Shown here one piece after another: positions 59,134 to 64,000 of a stretch of 64,000 nucleotides of DNA (within the stretch, counting starts at the first letter, position 1; every line of letters starts with the position of its first letter). The stretch covers positions 85,971-149,970 of the forward strand of contig JAREIK010002044.1 in assembly GCA_029783825.1 (NCBI GenBank), written 5' to 3'. The position numbers and the translations under genes are program-made. This DNA is from Sapria himalayana (lineage: Eukaryota; Streptophyta; Magnoliopsida; Malpighiales; Rafflesiaceae). A model generated the notes under the pieces. It did not search any database. It saw only the letters and a list, made by a program, of their open reading frames with translations, and was not told where the DNA came from.

Positions 59134-59634
59134 ATGTTTTCAATTTTTTTGTATATTAACTTAGACATCGATTCACCATCCTTTGCATCAGCATCAATCA
59201 CTTCTTCGGAAGGAATTGAGGTTAGAAACATAGAATCCACCCGCCCTGCGGGCAAATTCAAAAAGATATACCTAATTGATGGAATTAGTAATGGGAAACC
59301 TTGTCAGACTAGAAGCAAAATATTTCACGAGCTCTATATTTTATATACATCAAATTTTATATGTATTTTTTGATCCTTATTGTTCAAAACTAAAATGCAT
59401 CACAAGTTTCAAATATGATGTTTGATTCTAGTATCATGAAAGTTCAATAAACTAAAAGATTTTCATCTGAGTAATGTTGATTTCTTCGTCTAGATTATGT
59501 ACGGGTTAGTTCTGAAGCTGATGTGCGAGAAGACCAAATATAGGCTTCATTCTCACGATGTGCCATAAGGCTTCGGTAGTGGTCATCAATCTATTACTGG
59601 ATTCTCTCTTGGTGATGATTCCAATATCTACTAG
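59134..59634 (+). pseudogene. SDF2: Captured 5' part of SDF2 (ER MIR-domain protein): exons 1 and 2 with intron
   Basis: SDF2 is an ER-lumen protein with MIR repeats that takes part in glycoprotein quality control. Exon 1 (59134-59220) reads MFSIFLYINLDIDSPSFASA and SITSSEGIE, a signal-peptide-like start. A GT donor begins an intron that ends with TTCTTCGTCTAG at 59493. Exon 2 (59494-59634) reads IMYGLVLKLMCEKTKYRLHS, HDVP, a stop, GFGSGHQSITGF and GDDSNIY, the first MIR repeat. Both exons are in phase 0. Stops stand at the expected Tyr and at the final Trp (TGG to TAG), beside a GTAATT donor. The retained intron shows capture from genomic DNA. About half the first MIR domain and everything after it are missing. 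Confidence 0.86.
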
Positions 59635-59874
59635 GTAATTATTATATTTATTCCATGTTCTAAAATAGTCTGTTGGAAATTCAATATTTGTATTTTGGAT
59701 AAAAATTTGCACAATGATTGGTAAATGATATATCTGTGTTACAAAACTCCATAATTCTCTGAATCAGAATTCTTCAAGCATATTGGTAAATGCTATTTAA
59801 GTGATGATCATATATTTAATTTTGCTAAATTAATAAGTTGTCAACCTTCATATCATTTAAGTTTTAATTGATGT
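59635..59874. other. SDF2 intron remnant and element sequence
   Basis: AT-rich sequence after the exon 2 donor. It is probably the start of SDF2 intron 2 and then element backbone. No other feature. Confidence 0.5.
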
Positions 59875-60290
59875 GTATGTAGGAAATGAAAGAAATGAAG
59901 AATGTAATATAATAGAAGATAAATAGATATATCATTCTATCTATCTATCTATATGTCTATGTACCTATCTATCAATCTATCTATAGAAGATATACAATAG
60001 ACGATAAATTATAAGGAAGATAAATATGCATATATCTATCTATCTATATGTCTATATGTTTGTCTATATATGTCAATGTACAATAGAAGATAAATTGAAA
60101 CATATCTATCTATCTATCTATCTATGTATCTACATATATGTCTATATAGTCAAAGTTAGCAATACAATAGAATATAGATAGATATATCTATCTATCTACC
60201 TATACAGAGTCAAAGTTAGCAGCCTTGACAAGATAGTTAGCACACAGAGTTCCAGCAAAGTATCTACATATGAGAACCTATCACAAATGC
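59875..60290 (+). pseudogene. CACTA-A tnpA-like 3' end, invaded by TCTA units
   Basis: GTAGGAAATGAAAGAAATGA (59879) and GAAGAATGTAATATAAT match the coiled-coil coding end of CACTA-B tnpA (55006 and 55086). GAGTCAAAGTTAGCAGCCTT (60210) matches GAGTCACAGTTAGTGGAATT there, where it encodes IESQLVEL. Between them lie about 270 bases of TCTATCTA patches and AATAGAAGATAAAT spacers in place of roughly 20 bases in CACTA-B. AGTCAAAGTTAGCA also occurs twice (60150 and 60211). So a tetranucleotide tract grew inside this coding sequence. Confidence 0.7.
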
Positions 60291-60768
60291 ATCATATGGT
60301 GAGGATGATTATTTAGTTTAAAATGATTATATACCTATGTTATATTTTTGTTTTAACTATGTAACTAGTGTATCAAAATAATTTATTAACAAATTTTTCT
60401 TTTTGTTAATTTAAATAATGGTTTATAGTATATGTTTTTATTCAATTTAATTATAAAAATATAAAAATATGTAATTAAATTTTTTGAAAAAAAATATAAT
60501 TATGAAAATAGCTTTAGAATGAAAATTGCTAGAGAATTTTCCATAGCTAATTTAGTTAGAGAATTTTTTGTACATTTTCAATCGAAACATATTAATTATT
60601 ATTCTTAATTACAATCAAAAATAGCAAGGAAAATTTATAATTAGCTATAGAATTTCCGTCATTAAAAAATTTGCTAGGGATTTTTCTAGTTAAGATTTTA
60701 TGAAGAGAACTTTAGATTGGGATAATTTTCATCAATAATTTGTCATTATTCTATTTTAGCGATGGGAA
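60291..60768 (+). repeat. CACTA-A 3' backbone and truncated subterminal repeats
   Basis: 60300-60480 matches 57430-57600 of CACTA-B. From 60500 there are words such as TTTCCATAGCTAATTTAG, ATTTGCTAGGGATTTTTC and AACTTTAGATTGGGATAATT. At 60768 (GCGATGGGAAAATCACACA) the GATA array begins, about 45 bases short of the expected tip. Confidence 0.8.
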
Positions 60769-60769
60769 A

Positions 60770-63404
60770 ATCACACATAGATAGATTGATAGATAGATCA
60801 AATATATTTACATAGATAGATAGATAGATAGACAGACAGACAAATAAATAGATAGATAGATAGATTGATAGATAGAAAGATGTATAGATATATAGATAGA
60901 CATATAGATAGAAAGATATATAGATAGATAGAGATATAAATAGATAGATAGATAGATACAAATAGATATACAGATAGATAAAGAGATGGATAGATTGATT
61001 GATAGATTGATAGATTGATTGATAAAAATATTAATAGACAAATTAATAGACAGATAGATAGCCATATTGATAGATAGTTAGGTAGATAGATAGATAGACA
61101 AATAGATAAACATATAGATAGAGAAACAATTAAACAGATAGATAATCATATAAATGGTTAGATAAATAGCAAATAGATAGATAGATAGATAAAAACATAG
61201 ATAGACAGAGGGATAAACAGACAGACAGATAGATTTATAAACAGATTGATATACTGAGTGATGGATAGATTGAAAGATAGATTGATTAAAAGGTAGATTG
61301 ATAAATAGAAAGATAGAAATATTCATAGATAGATAGGTAGAATATAGCTAGAAAGATCGCTAGATTGTTTGATAGACAGATAGATACACACAATGATAGA
61401 AATATTGATATAAAAAATGATAGATTATAGATAGATTGATCTAGAGATTGAGATAGATAGAGATCGGTAGATAGCTAGTCAGATATATATTATATATAGA
61501 AAGATTAGATAGATCGATAGACATACAGATAGATAAATATATGGATAGATAGACAAACAGATTGATTAATTGATTGATTGATTGATAGGTAGGTATATAG
61601 ACATATAAAAAACATATAAATTGACATATAATTATATATTAGTTAGAGAAATAGATAGACGGACAGATATATAGCTATATAGATTATAGATATATAGATA
61701 TATAGATATATAGATATATAGATATATAGATATATAGATATATAGATATATAGATATATAGATATATAGATATATAGATATATAGATATATAGATATATA
61801 GATATATAGATATATAGATATATAGATATATATATATAGATATATAGATATATAGATATATAGATATATAGATATATAGATATATAGATATATAGATATA
61901 TAGATATATAGATATATAGATATAGATATAGATATAGATATATAGATATATAGATATATAGATATATGATATATAGATATATATATATATATAGATATAT
62001 AGATATATAGATATATAGATATATGAATATATAGATAGATAATAGATAAATTAAAACATAGAAAGAAATAGAAAGATCAACATATAGATAGACTGATAGA
62101 TTTCCAGATTGATAAATGTATAGAGAGATAAAGTTAGATAGTTAGATAGATAGCCAGAAATATAGACAATATATATATAGATTTATAGACATATAGCCAT
62201 ATAGATAGATAGATACATATATAGATAGATAGATGAATAGATAGATAGAAATATTAATTGATAGTTAGATATATAGATAGATAGATAGACATATTGATAG
62301 ATAGATTAATAGACATTCAATAGACAGATTGATAGATAAATAAGTAGTTGATAGATAGATAGATTGATATAAAGACAGATAGACATAGATAGACGATAAA
62401 TATAAAAATAAATAGAGAGATACATAGACAGATAGATCTTAGATAGATAGATAGATAGATAGATAGACAATATAAAGATAGAAAGATAGAAAGAAAGAAA
62501 GAAAGATAAATAGACATATAGATAGACAAATAGATTGGTAGATAGATAGCTAGGTCGCATAGACAGATAGATAGATAGCAGATATATAGAAAGATAGATA
62601 GAACATATAGATAGATAGAGTGATAAACAGATAGCAAGACAAATAGATAGATAGATAGACAGATAGAGAGACAATAGATAGATATATTGATATATAGATA
62701 GATAGACTGATGATAGATATATATATACAGATAGAAAGATAGATAGACAAATAGTTAGATAGAAAGATAAATCGATAGATAGATATATAGACAAATAGAT
62801 AGATAGATAGACAGATAGATAAATAGATAGAAAATAGATAGATACACATATAGAGAGGATAAGATAGATTGACAGATAGATAGATTGACACATAGATAGA
62901 TTGATAGATAGATAGACAAATCATTAAATAGATAGATAGATAGATATAAAATGATAGATAGAGAGATATAATGATAGATAAATAGATAGATTGATAGATA
63001 AATAGACAAATAAATAGACCAGATAGATAGACAGATAGATAGACAGACAGATAGATAGATAGATACACATATAGATAGTTAGATAGAAAGACAGATTGAT
63101 AGACAAAATTTTGACAGATTGATAGCCAGACAGATAGACAGATAGATAAACAAATTTATAGATAGATAGATAAAGACATAGATAGATAGATAGAAATATT
63201 GATAGACTGATAGATAGATAGATTGATAGACAGATTGATAAAAAGATTGATATACAGAATTATATATAGTTTGATAGAGAGATTTATAGACAGATTGATA
63301 GACTCAGATAGATAGATAGATAGATGACAAATATATAGATAGTATATAGATAGATAATAGATACACAAAGATATAAACAAATATACAATAGATAGATAGA
63401 GATC
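60770..63404 (-). repeat. GATA tetranucleotide array, inverted relative to the TCTA array
   Basis: About 2.6 kb of GATA/TAGA units on the plus strand with GACA, AATA and GATT variants. Minus-strand reading frames of Ser-Ile-Tyr-Leu type are artefacts. It is bounded by truncated CACTA-A on the left and the CACTA-E tip on the right. Confidence 0.97.
61675..62035. repeat. Octanucleotide ATATAGAT subarray
   Basis: About 360 bases of nearly uniform (ATATAGAT)n with a few AT and ATAGAT slips lie inside the GATA array. Its uniformity shows that it expanded recently compared with its surroundings. Confidence 0.93.
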
Positions 63405-64000
63405 ACTAAAAGAAAAATCCCAAATAGCTAGTAACTAGCTAAATGAAGTTTTTCTGTAGCTAAAGTGGATATAATGATGGATTAATAATGGAAATTTTCC
63501 CAATCTAAAGTAGAAGTGTCAAATGAGTCATGCTGAACCGGGCTCGACATGATTTTTGTGGGCCCAACCGTGCTACCATGCTGGGCTAGGCACAACTATA
63601 GTAACCGTGCCATGCCTGGCCCTGCATGGTTATTCAAGCAAGGCTCGCATGGCTAGTTTGGCATGGCTAGTTTTTGGTTGTGCCTGGTAAGGCTTGTATG
63701 GGGAGGTTTGAATAAATTTAATTTTTTTTTTATTTTTTCATTTTTTGTTTAGAATATTTATGTATTTATAAAATATAAATTAGATAATAATTAAAAATAT
63801 TTAAATTGTAAATTGTAAATTATTGAATAGTTAAAAGTTATTTTTATGTTATTGTTTTAATTATGTTTAATTAGATTATAATTTATTAGAAATATATTTA
63901 GAATTTTTAATGAAATTATTAAAAATAGACATACTAAACACAAAATTATGTTAACAAAAAAAACAAAGCACACTCACAAAGCCAAGTGCCTAATAGCCAA
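63405..64000. mobile_element. CACTA-E, 3'-type end entering the window
   Basis: CACTAAAAGAAAAATCCCAA is a slightly changed CACTA tip. It is followed by TAGCTAGTAACTAGCTAAAT and ATGGATTAATAATGGAAATT, then CAATCTAAAG, in the same order as at 21988. The left flank is GATA array, so the element inserted into or at the edge of it. The rest lies outside the window and is interrupted at 63511. Confidence 0.78.
63511..64000. mobile_element. Probable hAT-family element, left end
   Basis: TAGAAGTGTCAAATGAGTCA starts sharply inside CACTA-E and leads into GC-rich repeats such as AACCGGGCTCG, GGGCCCAACCGTGC, GCTGGGCTAGGCAC and GCATGGCTAGTTTGGC. Many plant hAT elements begin with TAG-GTGTCAAATG and such GGGC-rich subterminal repeats. 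The expected 8-base target duplicate (TCTAAAG with one base before) cannot be checked because the other end is outside. From 63715 the sequence is AT-rich without a frame. Confidence 0.5.

Noticed and set aside
59506..59712. Minus-strand 68-codon frame
   Set aside because: Shadow of SDF2 exon 2, which has the convincing match on the plus strand.
60746..63380. Minus-strand Ser-Ile-Tyr-Leu reading frames
   Set aside because: The same artefact from the inverted GATA array.

Overview
The window is a repeat-dominated, AT-rich stretch of a land-plant nuclear genome, probably an angiosperm. The reasons are plant L1-type LINEs with RNase H, CACTA (En/Spm) transposons with CACTACAAGAAAA ends, and captured fragments of plant genes (BBR/BPC, KIN-12, plant ARF). 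I see no intact host gene, tRNA, rRNA or CRISPR. The species cannot be told from the sequence.

Layout. (1) 1-5450: an L1-type LINE on the minus strand, its 3' end outside the window. (2) 5662-21987 plus 34612-34820: about 15.4 kb of degenerate TCTA array. It holds a LINE island (17813-18840) and was split by a CACTA insertion. (3) 21988-34608: CACTA-C, 12.6 kb, flanked by TTA on both sides. It carries fragments of at least five host genes: a KIN-12 kinesin, a probable DUF3752/GPALPP protein, a BBR/BPC GAGA-binding factor, a uridine-kinase-like P-loop protein, and DPH5. Nested in it is CACTA-D (27250-32289), which itself holds a LINE fragment. (4) 34820-60768: CACTA-A, an older element whose two tips are missing and abut tetranucleotide arrays. 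It keeps two exons of SDF2 with splice sites, a probable SINE, and the 3' end of a tnpA-like gene. Nested in it is CACTA-B (39417-58085, 18.7 kb, TTT on both sides), which carries decayed tnpD (TNP2) and tnpA-like genes and an ARF1 pseudogene inside an AT-rich satellite. (5) 60770-63404: a GATA array, inverted relative to the TCTA array. (6) From 63405: the start of CACTA-E, entered at 63511 by what looks like a hAT element.

How the parts fit. All CACTA copies belong to one family, with one end type facing the transposase 5' side (34608, 32289, 39417) and another facing the 3' side (21988, 27250, 58085, about 60768, 63405). CACTA-B is the only copy with a near-complete transposase region, and it is dead: it has many in-frame stops, mostly of the C-to-T/G-to-A kind, and a changed Asp. 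C and D are non-autonomous. The nesting gives a relative order: A before B; the TCTA array before C; C before D; the GATA array before E; E before the hAT.

The most interesting content is the multi-gene capture in CACTA-C, the SDF2 capture in A, and the close link between tetranucleotide arrays and CACTA ends. I found no evidence for a new enzymatic or defence system. Identifications rest on reading translations by eye, without database searches.
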